Assembly (NCBI GenBank): GCA_014898425.1
Contig: RCSZ01000013.1
Span: 1,977,501-2,041,500 of the forward strand
Direction: 5' to 3'
Length of the DNA stretch: 64,000 nucleotides
From: Botryotinia globosa
Taxonomy: Eukaryota > Ascomycota > Leotiomycetes > Helotiales > Sclerotiniaceae
Shown in pieces: positions 1-12,358 of this stretch. The position numbers were made by a program, and so were the translations under genes. Under the pieces are notes generated by a model, which was not told where the DNA came from, did not search any database, and saw only the letters and a program-made list of their open reading frames with translations. Every line of letters starts with the position of its first letter. Position 1 is the first letter of the stretch.

Positions 1-648
1 GTCGGACCGATGGAAGAAGCCCTCATCGCATTTGCCCCGTTTTTATCTATCGACCCCATTCAAAAAAGCATAACCCAAGTCCCTTGGACCTCCATTTACG
101 GCTCATCTGTTCTTGGAGGCGGAAGTTCTAGCTGTGATCGCGGCGCAAAGAGTAGTAATTGGGCCGTAAATCTGTACACCATCTTTATTCCAGCATTCAC
201 CAACACGCTCCAACAATTGGCAGACTTTTACTCCAATTTTCCTTCATCAAGAACGAGCGTTTGGTCAATTGAGAAGTTCGCTAATTCAGTAACTCTTTCG
301 ACACAAGACGATGAAACGGCATATCCTTGGAGGAATACTACAATCTATACATTTGTCGCTTTGCAAGTAAATGACGATTCTCAAGATGATGCTATAAATG
401 CTTTTGGTGCTTCTTTCCAAGCGGAGATGGCTAAGTCTAGTGGATATGGTGATTTGAGGGTCTACATCAATTATGGACGGGATGAAGGAGAGGAAGTGTG
501 GTACAGTGAAGGAAAATTGCCGAGACTGAAGGCTCTGAAAAGGAAGTATGATCCAATGGAGTTATTCAGTCACTACAATCCTGTGAAGATTTCTGAACAG
601 CCTGAAAATAGTGTCGAACATGGACACTTGGGAAGGGGGCTAAAATAA
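1..648 (+). CDS. FAD-linked oxidase, C-terminal part (BBE-type), cut by window edge
   Basis: The reading frame is open from base 1, so the gene enters from the left and only its last 215 residues are visible; the ATG at 10 is internal. The tail has the berberine-bridge-enzyme signature: a YINYGRDEG stretch near residue 160, then LPRLKALKRKYDPMELF and a final SHYNPVKI. In this fold the region closes over the flavin site, and the N-Y-x(n)-YDP-F pattern is typical of 6-hydroxynicotine-oxidase-like and BBE enzymes. Such proteins oxidise small alcohols, sugars or alkaloid-like compounds and are often secreted. The FAD-binding domain and any signal peptide lie outside the window, so the substrate cannot be judged. 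The following gene is about 300 bp downstream on the same strand and looks unrelated. Confidence 0.85.
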   Translation, partial: VGPMEEALIAFAPFLSIDPIQKSITQVPWTSIYGSSVLGGGSSSCDRGAKSSNWAVNLYTIFIPAFTNTLQQLADFYSNFPSSRTSVWSIEKFANSVTLSTQDDETAYPWRNTTIYTFVALQVNDDSQDDAINAFGASFQAEMAKSSGYGDLRVYINYGRDEGEEVWYSEGKLPRLKALKRKYDPMELFSHYNPVKISEQPENSVEHGHLGRGLK

Positions 649-954
649 GTCTTGTGTATTGGACAGACGTATTTTGAGTCATTTAAAGACAGCTCAACTT
701 TATCAACTAGAGTTCTAAACCTCACAAGATTAATCCAATCTTGTTAATACTTTACCTCTTTCCTCCTTCTCCTCCTTATACTAGTAACTGTTTAATACAT
801 AGCACGTGATACTTATTCAAAATCTCAACGTCATTATTTCAATTTAGCTCCCTCTCGGCAATACATAAATATTTTCCACCCACACTTCACAAGATCCCTT
901 CTCTCTTCATCTACCCTCCGTTTGCAATCAACACCCTCATAGACATCCTCGAAG
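649..954. other. Intergenic: 3' end of the oxidase gene and 5' leader of the next gene
   Basis: No coding signal is visible. The last 100 bases before the ATG at 955 are C/T-rich, as is common in fungal 5' leaders. Confidence 0.5.
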
Positions 955-1323
955 ATGTCCGAACTCCTCTATTTCGTGCTCGGTATCGCCCTCGGATTCT
1001 ACCTTCTTATTTTGAGATTCTATTCGGGATTTCCCGCGCTCGTTCGCTACGTCATCGCTTCACAACTTCTCGCTGTTCCCTCGCCATCTCGTAACGAACA
1101 ATTACTAAATCTATTTTTCTTCGACGTTCTAAATCCCGCCATAGCTACCGACGAGTTAATCGACCATGTCCAAAACAAACTAGAGGAGAGAGATGCTAGA
1201 CTGACCACAAGATGTTTCACGTCAAAGGGATCTTGCCTTAATTGGGATAGAGAATATCTCAAGGGGAGAATCACTGTACCTTTGGCTGATCTGGAATTGG
1301 AATTGAATGATATGCCTGAATAA
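955..1323 (+). CDS. Small hypothetical protein with N-terminal membrane segment
   Basis: This 122-residue frame starts at an ATG in a good context (gaagATGtc). Residues about 5-25 (LLYFVLGIALGFYLLILRFY) form one hydrophobic helix that could be a membrane anchor. The remaining roughly 95 residues are soluble and mixed in charge, with two cysteines and an acidic end. No known domain is recognised. The clean start, C/T-rich leader and hydrophobic N-terminus favour a real gene over a chance frame, but conservation cannot be tested here. A spliced extension downstream was not found. Confidence 0.55.
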   Translation: MSELLYFVLGIALGFYLLILRFYSGFPALVRYVIASQLLAVPSPSRNEQLLNLFFFDVLNPAIATDELIDHVQNKLEERDARLTTRCFTSKGSCLNWDREYLKGRITVPLADLELELNDMPE

Positions 1324-2221
1324 TATCAGGAACATTTCTATGTATTCGTCGAAACCTTCTACAAACGACTGGGGATAAAAAAACAGGGTGGAGAGTTTGC
1401 GACTAAAGAATCTTATAAGAAATCGGGCTCTTTAAGATTTATTTGAACGAGGGAGGAACGCCGACTTCGTTTGGAAGATGACGGAGAGAAATTTTGCGAT
1501 GGAACCTGTGATATGACCTACAAAATGGAAAAGGGATTATCAAATTGTCGAACTATTGTGAGAAGACATCCCCCGACACTGTCGCCAGAGCAGAAAGATA
1601 GTTAGACCAAATAAATCTCCTATGGCTGCACGAATCATTGAGAAATCTGCCATAGTTTCAAACTTTATGATTAAATACCCCTTTCGATAATGAAACATTC
1701 AATGGAGACAGACGTAACAGTTTAGGGAGAGAATATTTTGACGTAATCTTACCTTGACCCTTGACATATCTCGCCGTTCCCTCCCAAAATCTGAGTCTTT
1801 TCCAATTTCCACTTGATTCTTTTCATACTCTACCAGTCAACTTATGTCTCATATGAGGAAGTCAAAGCCAAATTAAACCCTTTTTTTTTGAAATTACGCC
1901 AATGGCCTGCGCTGAAAAGCTCTCGCTTGTGGAGGACAAACTCAAACTAGTTATCTGTTATACAGCGCTGAATCACTATCAATTTGACTCTTCACCCCAT
2001 GTCTTCCAAATTCACATCTATTATTGTACCTGGTCTCATCTGATGATCATAGCTCAGAGCATGCCCCTTCAAAACCTTTCAGATCTCATTAAATGCCTTC
2101 CGAGAGCTTGGCATTCAAAACAAATCAGCTATCTGATGCCCCCTATGTGGATAACGATCGATTCAATACGTTTGAATGTACGGTATTTTCAGAATGGCAG
2201 TCTCAGTGCCTGGATATCGAC
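1324..2221. other. Intergenic, nothing recognised
   Basis: This is AT-rich sequence between convergent genes. The open frames at 1902-2225 and 2176-2364 have no family resemblance, and the second runs antisense into the neighbouring coding exon. Confidence 0.5.
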
Positions 2222-3949
2222 CTAGATATTGTTTTTTGACTGTTCATCTCCTTTTTTTCTTTGAGCTTCATAGTATCGGTTATTCGTATGATCCTTTGAT
2301 ATTTGATGTCTTTTCACTATTCCAGCAACATTGCGAGAGTCTTTCAGTCCCAGTTGAATATTGACATTGGAACAGTATGCGCACTCTAAGCGAACAGTAT
2401 TTCCAGAATAGCGAAGAGTAAATTTTGACTGTGGATATTCACGTTTCGCGATGTCGAGTTGTCTTTGGATAGTTTCAAGGTCAAGGTGAACTTCTCTCTC
2501 TTTGAGGATAGATTCAAAGGAACCATGGTCCTGAGCGTTTGAAGTAGCCCTTTTTGTTGACTTCTGAGGCTCAGCCTCAATACGCCTTCTGAACTGTAGA
2601 TCTCTACTGATAATATCATGTCTTTGTCGTTCCCACGAAATCTCGAATCGTTCGAGGATGTCTTTAAACTGTAATTTCCCGAATCTTTGAGAGTTTGCCT
2701 CCATATTCTTTCGCTGTTTGGTGACATAATCATCATGTCGTTTCAAATTCAATTTTGTGTCTTTAGCAAGAGGTTTTAGCATGTTGATTGCTGGTGCGTT
2801 TTCGTTTTTCGACTTCATAAGATCCAGTTTTTTGTCCAACTCGGTTTTCATTTGCTTCGTGATCTTATCTTTAGCGTCTTCCGATTCCAACTCCATCCTC
2901 ATACGTTTGATAGACTCGGCTCTATCCTCTTGAGCTAACTCTCTTTTCAAGATCTCTGCTTTTTTCATTGTTCCAATTTTCCGTTTCTGTCCTGCTTTAA
3001 TAACATAACAAATTTTGTTCATCGATGTAGCTCCTGATCGCTCCTTGGACTTCTCCTCTTTCATCGTAAGTGAGGGTGCAATGCTTGAGTTATTCTTTGG
3101 AAGCTCTCTGAGACTTTGTTTTCCTCTTGCTCCTACCGTATTATCTATGATTGATGGGACTGTAGTTTCCCAGCTCCAAGGCTTTTCTTCTTTCTTTTCA
3201 CTCAAAGGTGACTTGGTCTTGCGTTTGAACTTGATCGCCCTCATTTCTTCATATGCCGTCATGGTGGAAGCGACAGTGGTTTTCAACAAGCTTCCAAATT
3301 CCTCTTTCTTCTCAATCGAATAAGGCTTGGTTGATGTATCCTGAAAGAGTCCACTGGAATCAATCAAACCACTTTCCTCGTATCCCATAGCTGAAGGAAC
3401 CATATCCCCCAACGATCTTCTATGTTGCTCTTCCTTCGTCGACCTCGACCTTTTGTCAGCATACGTCGATGTCATCGAAACTGTATACTCCCACCATTTC
3501 TCAACCTTGACAATCTCCCAGAATGCATATACGCCGAGTCCCAAGCATTTGATATCCTCGATTTTGGTATCGATTGATAATCCGACGTCGCCATCCATGA
3601 GAATAGAATTTCGACCGGTTCTCTTGAAGTGTGATGTCAGGATTTTCTCGATCGTGACTGTCTGTAAGATATGAGTCAGCACATCACACGTTCAGCATGA
3701 AGAACCGATATAGAATGTACCTTCTTAACCTTAATCCATAAAAAATCTCCATGTTCACATTTTTCCAATGGAACTCCTGGTTGTAGAATCGCGACATAAT
3801 ATTCCCAAGACTTTCGAGGTACGATGGGTAAATTTGAGGAGGCGATACGATGTAGATGACTTCGTTATATAGTATTAGCTTTGCTCTCTGCTTGCTTTCT
3901 CAAACGCGGCGTCTGCTTACCTTTTGTGGTCTTCTTTCTCTCTCGCCAT
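2222..3949 (-). CDS. Charged, coiled-coil-rich hypothetical protein with C-terminal CxxC/HxxxxxH motif
   Basis: I rebuilt three exons on the minus strand: 3949-3921, 3859-3721 and 3661-2222. The introns are 61 and 59 nt with GTAAGC/AAG and GTACAT/CAG borders. The joined frame gives 535 residues starting MAREKEDHK. Residues 1-100 hold a compact segment with PRKSWEYYVAILQPGVPLE and FLWIKVKKTVTIEK. The middle is highly charged (runs of K, E and D) and probably helical or coiled. Near the C-terminus is CAYC followed 21 residues later by H-x5-H, a possible single zinc finger. I do not recognise the family. The first two introns are inferred from splice signals and frame; exon 1 is only 29 nt and is the least certain part. 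Confidence 0.6.
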
Positions 3950-5536
3950 GGCTGCTCTCATCATAGTTGCGGTTCCAACGTCAAGGATTGAGTGTCGGAT
4001 AGTAAAACCTGTATTCAAGTAGAGGTACAGAAGTTATAATTGGAAGGATATCAAAACGAAATGGCGATAAGAATTTGAGAAAAGATTAGATAGATTGTCG
4101 AGAATTATCTCTTCCGATATAAACGAGAAAGGGAGTAAGTAGATTTGGAGTAGACACAGTATAGATAGAGATGTGGGGATAGAGAAGGAGAAGGATGAAT
4201 TGATATTGATATTGATATCAATAGAATAATCAATCAATAAACTAATATTCAATAAAACCTTAAATTCCTGTCAAAAAACTACAATTATAAAACCAAGTCA
4301 AAAATTCAATGTTCAATCTGTTCGGCTTCGGTATGGATGTGATCAACATCTCATATATTGAATAATCCTGTGATTTGGAATATTGCGACTAGGAGAAACA
4401 AAAAAAGTTGTACAGTTTTACTGAAGACTCAGAACTTGGAGATATACGGCTGGCTCTACAAATCCATGTAATTTCTACTACCTAGTACTACTAATATAAG
4501 TTTTGAGACTTCAAATTACTTTTCATTATCACTCAGATCCCATTCATTGAATACCTAGTAGTGAATGAACATTGGTCACGTTAAGAATCTGTCCCTTCTG
4601 CGAACTTTATTAGTCCATGCCCCTCGACAGTTTAGATACCCGACCTAGTAACCTTTTATTATGATTCGATTGGAAGGTACGACAGCTATAGTTATTAGAA
4701 CCTTTGTTATCCATTCTCTGATCTGATCATCTCTTAATAAATCTTACATGGTGTAAATTCTTTCTTCTCTATATTCTTGGATCTCAACATTTCTGGTGAG
4801 AATCATGATAATCATTATATTGCGACTATATCTACCTCACCTCACCACTACACTTTTCGTCCACAATAGATCCTTCAGAAACATGATGAACTTAAACGCA
4901 GAACAACGCAATGCCTTCTAGAATTGATCCTTCTATTCCCAGGTCTGTTCCATTGACTCAATGCGCACATCCAGGTACTCGATTCTACTTTTCTCCTCGA
5001 GCTGCGACGTCCCTCACGCGTATCACCTACTATGCAAGCAACAAAATTCTCGAATTCGTCTTCATTCAACGCTGTCCGATTCTTTGATTTTCGTCTGCCA
5101 GGTCTAATTAATGACGGCATTAGGAAAGCCAGCTGGTTCGATTCTTTGACACTGAGTTTCGGGCAGAGCTGTCAAATTGTCTGTCGCTGAACAGAAACTC
5201 TGTTACTTCAACCTTCATGCTTACCTTCCCATGTCGAGACGGTTTTGCGACTTCACAACGAGAAAGATGCCATCAATTATCGGGTCAACATTCGTTCGTC
5301 AATTGACATAATAAGAATGAGTGGAATAGAACAGGGAAAAACGATAGGCAACACATCACTTCATACTACCACACAAATCACTTAATCATCACTGTTGAAG
5401 ACTCAAGTTTTTGTTCAAAAACGCTTGTCGATTTTCTATTTACAGCGTCCAAAGATTCTAAACAGAAGACCTCTGTATCCTCGACATGCGATCGAACCGA
5501 GAGATTGGATTCGGTTTCCAAAAATTGACAGGTCTC
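3950..5536. other. Long AT-rich intergenic region
   Basis: No supported gene lies here. The frames at 4034-4252 and 4875-5120 (minus) look like noise. The first 60 bases probably include the promoter of the gene ending at 2222. Confidence 0.5.
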
Positions 5537-5785
5537 TCAATTCAACAAATTGCTGATTGACATGATTGCGCGGACATGTCTTGCCGCGATTTGCTCCTCC
5601 ATGGAAAAATATTTTTTAAATTCTTTCCAGAGACGGTAGTAGCCCTCGTCAGTGGAACGAATGTCGGGTCGCTGGGCGTGACCGATAGTGACGCCGCGAT
5701 AGACAATTGGTCGTCCCTCATCGCTGGCGGCAGCGGAAGAATCAGCTCCGGCATTGGAACCACCAGAACCTGTGGGATTATCCAT
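5537..5785 (-). CDS. Small orphan protein (82 aa)
   Basis: The first true ATG of this frame is at 5785; the frame upstream is open only from a TTG. The product begins with a Gly/Ser/Ala-rich disordered stretch (about residues 3-25). It continues with a better-ordered segment containing RPIVYRGVTIGHAQRPDIR and GYYRLWKEFKKYF, and ends ISNLLN. The change from low-complexity to aromatic/charged sequence, with balanced composition, suggests a real small protein. No family is recognised. An 18-bp minisatellite starts about 40 bp upstream of the ATG, inside the likely promoter or leader. Confidence 0.45.
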   Translation of the reverse strand: MDNPTGSGGSNAGADSSAAASDEGRPIVYRGVTIGHAQRPDIRSTDEGYYRLWKEFKKYFSMEEQIAARHVRAIMSISNLLN

Positions 5786-7110
5786 ATTTCTTCTAGACAA
5801 TGAGAGGTTAGTTGATTAACAGGATGAGATCAAAAGATGAGACGATGTGAATGTATGAGACGATGTGAATGTATGAGATGATGTGAATGTATGAGACGAT
5901 GTGAATGTATGAGATGATGTGAATGTATGAGATGATGTGAATGTATGAGATGATGTGAATATATGAGACGATATGAATATACAAAACGATATAAATGTAT
6001 GAGACGATGTGAATGTACGAGACGATATAAATGTATGAGACAATGTGAATACATAGAACAATGTAAATATATTTGACAACAAGGTACTATATCACAGCAT
6101 GGATTTACAGACAAGAGTGGATAAATGTAGCAACAATAATGCATCAGACAGTGTAAATGTACAGGAACGAAGCAAAGCATGGGGCTACATTATGACAAGA
6201 AGTAACAACAATATTGGAATTGACAAGTTTGATACACAGATAACATCAAAGAAGCAATAAGCAACAACATTACAATCGACAAATATGATATATAGATAAC
6301 GGTAAAGACGTAACGGCAGTAGCAATTACGGTATGGATGAGGGTACTAACTAGCTGGTAAGTGTTTTTGTCGTATAGAGTATAAGTTGAGGTTTGAAAGG
6401 GAGTATCGACGTCGATATCGGTATGAGGTATCTGAAGTTTGGGGTGCTTCAAATAAGATGATGGATGTGTATGGATGTAGAGTTTCACATCGAATAGAGC
6501 AATTTATATTTACAATCGATTCTTCAGTCCGAATAGAAATTCGCACTAAAGATCTGATAGGCGAGATGATCTGCGCTAGACAGGTTAGGGGGAATTAGTC
6601 TTTACGCTAGGTGATATAAGTATATGTGGTTCACGGTTTGAATGATTAACTTGGTTTGGAAATGATAGGAGAGGAGACGCGATAAATTTCACCGCTCCCT
6701 CCTCATGCACCATCCCAACTGCCGCATGGCCATAATCTCTCGCCTACAATTGCCATCGGCCACCATCCGGGATATACTTCACAATGTGATCGATGTGTAA
6801 GACATCCATCCAATCCATTTGGATTGAATCATAACCCGCAAACTTCTATCAACCTCAAGAATTAAGCTGCCATAATTCACCTGTTATGCTCACGATGGGA
6901 TGAACTGCCCGTGTATACGCCGAATATTCCATTTCTGTGGGTGATAACGATGATTTTGAATGCTATTCGGCTACAGCACATTCGATTCATTCTTTATTCT
7001 CCTAGCATATTCCAAAACGCCATTGCTATGCATGCATACGATCAAACCATTCATTTCCCATCCACCATCCTACAATAATATCATTTTCTCCACCCTCGCC
7101 TATCGACTCC
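5786..7110. other. Intergenic with minisatellite
   Basis: The left part carries the 18-bp tandem array described separately. The rest (6080-7110) is AT-rich and has no coding signal that I can support. The NEO1 3' exon begins at its right edge. Confidence 0.5.
5825..6075. repeat. 18-bp minisatellite, about 13 copies
   Basis: The unit is close to gatgtgaatgtatgagac, with C/T and G/A variants at its end. Copies are near-perfect on the left and degrade to the right, where 'aatatacaaaacgatata' types appear. Because 18 is a multiple of three, the array keeps long frames open on the minus strand (Ser-Ser-His-Thr-Phe-Thr repeats); these are artefacts of the repeat. Confidence 0.9.
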
Positions 7111-10100
7111 TCATATCCCCTGTACCTTTCTATAACTAGGCGGTTTGATCGTTCTCCGAATCAGTTTTCCAGCATACGGTGGAATGAGTGAAATTGCCGA
7201 AATTGCCGCGACCCTCCATACAAAACCCCTAGATAATTTATCAGCTTCATTTACATGATTTTGCGCCTCAATGGCTCAGCGATTTGTGACCCCTTCATCG
7301 CTCAAAGCTTGTTTACCACAGCAAGTTGGAGAAATGGGAGGAAAAAAGAAGACTTACCAAGTAACAACAAACGACAAGTCAAAATACCCTCCCAAGAACG
7401 GAATGCTTCCCAAGTACAGCAAACCTGTGCCAATCAGACTGACTATCATAACTGGATGCCATGTCGTTATCTCGAAAGCCACCATTGTGAGTTCATTCAA
7501 TACCAATACTGTAAAACTAACTGCCACCATTCTCGGTCCATCGACTTCGGTGAGAATTTGAGAAAGACCCTGGATCATACCACCTTGGTAGATGGAGACG
7601 AAGACCCAAACAAAAAATGTTCGATAGGAAAGTGATGAGCCAGATGTTAGTTCTTTGTAAAGTTCAGGGTAGAGATTTGCGAGATCTTCGTCAACATCTT
7701 TATCAAGAACGAGAGAAAAGACAGGTGCCATTGTATAAACAGTTGCGTAGCCGACGAGCAACCAATCTTTGTATAGGCCTTCTGGTTCGAATTTGATAGC
7801 AATGCTATACATAGTTTGAGCCACACTAATGATGAGACCTCTATGAATTACAAATTGGGCGAGTTTAGCACTTCGTTTATAACTATTTCGTCCATGCCAA
7901 ACGAGAAGTTTGGTGAGATGACAGAATTGTTCGATGGAGAAATCCGCAGCAAGAGAGGCTTGTCGTCCCTCTTTTCCAACTATACCTACACCTACATCCG
8001 CAGCTTGGATCATGGAAACATCATTTCCTCCATCTCCGATACAACAAACGCGCTTTTTGGTATATTCTCGAATGAGTTTTGCGACATCGGCTTTTTGAGT
8101 TGGTGAACATCGACATGCAACGACTGCTGGGAGAAGAACTGCCAGAGAGATAAATTCGGTTCGAAAATGGGTTAGAAGTAAAGCTAGACTCTCGCCATCG
8201 ATCAAGAGACAAGCATCAGTTTTGCCGCGAAGAAAGTCGAGATGATCCTGAGCATTATCCTTTCGCCTGAGCTTATCGATAGTATGTATATATTGTCCTC
8301 TTGCTACCAACTTGGCACTGACAGCAACGCATCGAGCAGTCTCGACTTTATCACCAGTCAACATCCAAATCTTGATACCTGCGTTTCGCAATAATTCCAA
8401 GGAAGGTTTGACATCCTTCTGAAGCTTATCCTCAACACCAGTGACACCTAAAAGCTCAAGTTCCTTCTCGAGGAAATGGGAAACCACACGAGCCATGCCG
8501 GTATCTCGATTATTAATCGAAACTGAAGCCTCTTTATAACTTTGCGAAAAGTCCTTGTAGTTTTGAACAGACATTTTCTTTCGTCCAACGACCAAAGTAC
8601 GAAGACCTTCTCTAGCCATATTTGCAGTTTCCTCATCAAGCCAATCATTTGCAGCGACAATTGAAGTCATTACAGTATCTGCACCTTTTTGATAGAACCA
8701 AATCTCTCCAGCCTCTAGATTACTGGTCGAAGATGTTTCAGAACCATCAAGGAACTGAACAATGATTCCCATACGTTTTCCTTCGGATGTAAATGGAAAA
8801 ACTTCGAGAATACGAACACGAACGACGGATCGACCTGTATCGACTGATTGTAAAAGCATCCCTTTCCTATCACGATGAATTAACCGCAACCCAACAGCTT
8901 CGGTCCATTTCACAATCGCAATCTCATCAGGCGAAGAAGCTTGATACGATGTTACATCTTGGCCATTTATTTCTTCAATAGTTGGAGTGACATTATGACA
9001 AAGAGCAAGAGCGAGGACTACGTCACGTACTCTCGACCCAATCTCTCTTCGGGTTCGAGTGGCGGTAACAGTAGTTGAAGCGACAGATGAGGGTGTGACG
9101 AGTATTGAAGATTGATTGGCATCTACAGGAACCGAGAATCCTTGTTTGACATAGGAGGCGACTTCATCCATTGCTTCATTTGCATAAGAGACAGTTCCAA
9201 CATGGATTTTTTTCATTTCCATTTCATTTTGCGTGAGTGTCCCGGTTTTGTCGCTAAGTAGATATTCAATTCGACCAAGTTCTTCAGGTATAGTACTTGT
9301 ACGAACAACGGCTCCTTCAATTCCTGGATCTCGTTGAATGAACCAAGAGTAAACACTCTTTCCCATATCCAGATTGACACGGAGACTGATGGGTACGATT
9401 GTAGAAAACAATACCAAGAATCTCATGATTTTCACATACCATTTGACTCCTTCAACATGCTCAAACCCTTCTAATGCAACAAGAACAATAGATAGTGTAA
9501 GTGTCAAGGCGCAAAGAATTTTGGTAAGGGAGTTGATTTCATTCTCAAGAAGACCGGTCTTTGATCGAGATGGAGATGTAGAGAGAGCTGATCTAGTTTG
9601 AGGTCCAGTATAAACGATTACTGCTAAAGTGGTAGCACTCGAAGCAAGAACAGTATTGGCCCAAGCAGTATTGTCAATCGTTAATGGTGCTGAATCTCCG
9701 TCTGCCTCGTTGTTATCAGGGTTCGCTCCCCCTTTAGGCAAATGTGGGTCATACCCGCTAGCACCTTTGGGAAGAAGACTAACGGTACCGATGAAATCAT
9801 TAACCTTTTTGTCGGGTTTCCCAGCTACAACACGAAGACGTATAAATTCAGACGGGTCAAGAGATTGTGTTAAAGGAGAGCCTAATCTCAATTTCCAGTC
9901 TGTCTCGCCATCTAATTGATCTGTTCGAATAAAGGTTTCACCTGCGCCCGCTGCATCTGCTGCAGGTGTATTTCCAAGTCGCGAAGTTGACCCTCTAGAT
10001 TCTGAAGTAGTGGCTGTAGATTGATCAATTGAAGGATCAGATATTGGATCTACCAGTAAAGACTCAGATGTTTCAACTACATTGGTCACTGCAGGTTCAT

Positions 10101-11274
10101 GTGATACCGCAGCTGAAGATTCATTGGCTGTACTCTTCAGAATAACGACGTCGGCAGGAACTCTTTGATCCTTTCCTAATTTCAAGACATCCCCGACTTT
10201 CAAATCCCTAGATTTTCGGACGACCTCACGAACACTCGAACTTGGTGCATCTTGTCCTTGGCTTTGAAGGCTTTCCTCTTCTTCTTGTATATCTGACAAG
10301 CGATCCGCTTGGAGTAAAGGTTTTCCTTTCTTTGCCTTCCCCTTGGACTTCAACTTCTTCCTTGCACTGTAGCTATCCGTGTCCGCCTTTGAAGGTTTAT
10401 CGAAACATAAAACAGTGTATCCCTCGGAATTCGCTTCGGAGTCTCGTCTTCGTCTTCCAATATCATCAAAAGCCTCCTTCCCCAGGGTGATCGCCAAAAC
10501 AAATACTAAAGGCACGATATATGTTGAGAGGTATCCAATTCGCAGAGGTGGTATCGCTTGAGATAAAGCGACAAGTAAAAAGTACATGTTGAAAAAGAAA
10601 GAAAATTCGTTATACAGAGTTCGTGGTAAAAAGCTAATCGGGGTATATTTCGCATTTGAAACGGCATTAGGAGGAAATCGTGAAGTTTGTGTGCCACCAA
10701 CTTGTACTGTTCTCGATGAAGCTGGATCATGTTCATCGTCTTGTTCTTCGCCTTCTTCTGGCTGTGGCTGTGATGGGTTATTTCCTGATAAGAAGTTTGG
10801 AAGCCGTATTTGTGATGATATATTCTTCACTTTGTCGAAGCTTGACCGACGTCCTCTGTGAGATCTCCCACTTCCACTCCCATCTCCTGATAATAAAGGT
10901 GCATCGTCGTCCACGGCATTCTCACTTCCTCCCGACATCCTTCCCATTCCATCCCCTCCCAAATCGTCATTCAATAAACCTCGCAGATCCTCACTATCTG
11001 TATCGACATCCCTGTTTCTTCCTAAATCACCATAACCTCTATTTCTGGCAATATTTCGCAAACCACCCATACGCAGATTTCTTAAGGGTATATTCGGACC
11101 TCGTCTTTCTTTACTGGAGTTCTGTTGATTGTGTGAAGAAGAATTGGATGATTTTGAAGTTGGAGAAGTTATTGGATCCAGTTCCTGCAAGTCCAGCTCA
11201 AGGTCGGAATCCGCATCATCCACAGGAGAGTCTGGTGGATTTGATTGATGGTGATATGCAGAGCTCGAAGACAT
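7111..11274 (-). CDS. NEO1: P4-type ATPase (phospholipid flippase) of the NEO1/ATP9 class
   Basis: Two exons, 11274-7358 and 7228-7111, give 1344 residues. Residues 1-200 are disordered and acidic. Membrane segments begin near 225 (FFFNMYFLLVALSQAIPPL). P-type ATPase marks include LDGETDWKLR, the phosphorylation site DKTGTLTQNEMEMKK (Asp about 675), FYQKGADTVM, and GDGGNDVSMIQAADVGVGI near 1080. The DKTGTLTQNEMEMKKIHVGTVSY form is typical of NEO1 rather than DRS2/DNF. NEO1 proteins work in Golgi/endosome membranes, moving PE/PS to the cytosolic leaflet, and are essential in yeast. The frame meets a TAA at 7354, but this lies inside a GTAAGT donor. The 129-nt intron ends TCTAG, and exon 2 encodes the last membrane helix and a basic tail ending RKVQGI, as expected for the family. 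Confidence 0.93.
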
Positions 11275-11348
11275 ACCTCATTGATGCGGTTGAGTAATAT
11301 GCGATCATAAAATAAGGGGAGAAAAGGAAAAGTAATTGTCTCTATTGT

Positions 11349-11361
11349 GTTATTTATTTCT

Positions 11362-11395
<34 letters not shown>

Positions 11396-11400
11396 TTTTC
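11349..11400. repeat. (TTTC)n-like microsatellite in the NEO1 5' region
   Basis: A run of ttctttctttc units lies about 75-125 bp upstream of the NEO1 start codon. On the transcribed strand it reads as GAAA repeats. Confidence 0.85.
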
Positions 11401-11593
11401 TTATTGCAAGTCTCAGCCACGAAATCAACGTCGTCAATAATTAATAAAGTTATGTTCGAAGAAAGAGTGCCGGTAGAGTATTGGTTTGAATATTTACAAG
11501 GTACTAGGTAGCCTTGTAGCTACATGGATGCAGCACAAAAATACTCGGAATCTGTATATTATTTAATTCTAGCGTGTTACAGTATAATATCGT

Positions 11594-11633
11594 TGTATTT
11601 ACCAGTATTTACCAGTATTTACCAGTATTTACC
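11594..11633. repeat. 10-bp tandem repeat (agtatttacc)
   Basis: Four consecutive near-identical copies are visible, followed by looser variants to about 11680 (agtatttact, tagtatttacct). Confidence 0.85.
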
Positions 11634-12270
11634 AGAAATCATTAGTATTTACTATTATTTGCTAGTATTTACCTAGGGGTGTATATATATACCTTGGCAA
11701 ACAATAAGGACAAATATAGCAATTTTATAGTATCTGCCTAGGTAGCCCGAGGTAGTCATTATCCATTACAAAGTACACACACATATATCACGTCAACCAT
11801 GTCGTCGTTGGATTCACTACACTACAGTATGTTTTACTTTGAATCTACCTAGGTATACTTAGTATCTGTCTATTGATTGAATGACGCTCCGCTGGCCCTC
11901 CGGATGCCACTGCCGTGGAGGCAGACTACCTAAGGATTTGCTTTTCCTCATCCCTCAGAAGAAGCAATCGTTTGATCGTGACTCCTGCAGGGTGTGTACC
12001 TAACAAGCAGAGCTTCGAGCGCAGCAAGCTATGGGGGTCTGGGGGTTTCCCCTTCAATGATTGTAATGCAGTGACTCTATTCACAAGAAGGTATTCCGTG
12101 AGCTTCATTCTGTTATTTTCTATTACATTGTACCTTTTAGGTAATTGTTGTAGCCCCCGCCTCCCCCGTATTCATATTCATGTTCAAATTCTCCCACATG
12201 ATTCGTTAAATATCAATATCTGGCCTGACTCACAACTTTGTCACGGAATGGAAAGCTTCAACCCGGAGTT

Positions 12271-12358
12271 CAGCCTTCTCTCAGCCTTCTCTCAGCCTTC
12301 TCTCAGCCTTCTCTCAGCCTTCTCTCAGCCTTCTCTCAGCCTTCTCTCAGCCTTCTCC
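12271..12358. repeat. 11-bp tandem repeat (cagccttctct), 8 copies
   Basis: Eight exact or nearly exact pyrimidine-rich units lie about 440 bp upstream of the SEC16 ATG. Eleven is not a multiple of three, so the array is open in several frames and does not itself argue for coding. Confidence 0.9.

Noticed and set aside
2176..2364. Small plus-strand frame antisense to the CxxC/HxxxxxH gene
   Set aside because: It overlaps the 3' end of a supported coding exon and shows no family features.
5816..6180. Long minus-strand frames coding Ser-His-Thr repeats
   Set aside because: They are produced by the 18-bp tandem array, whose period is a multiple of three; there is no start context or family support.
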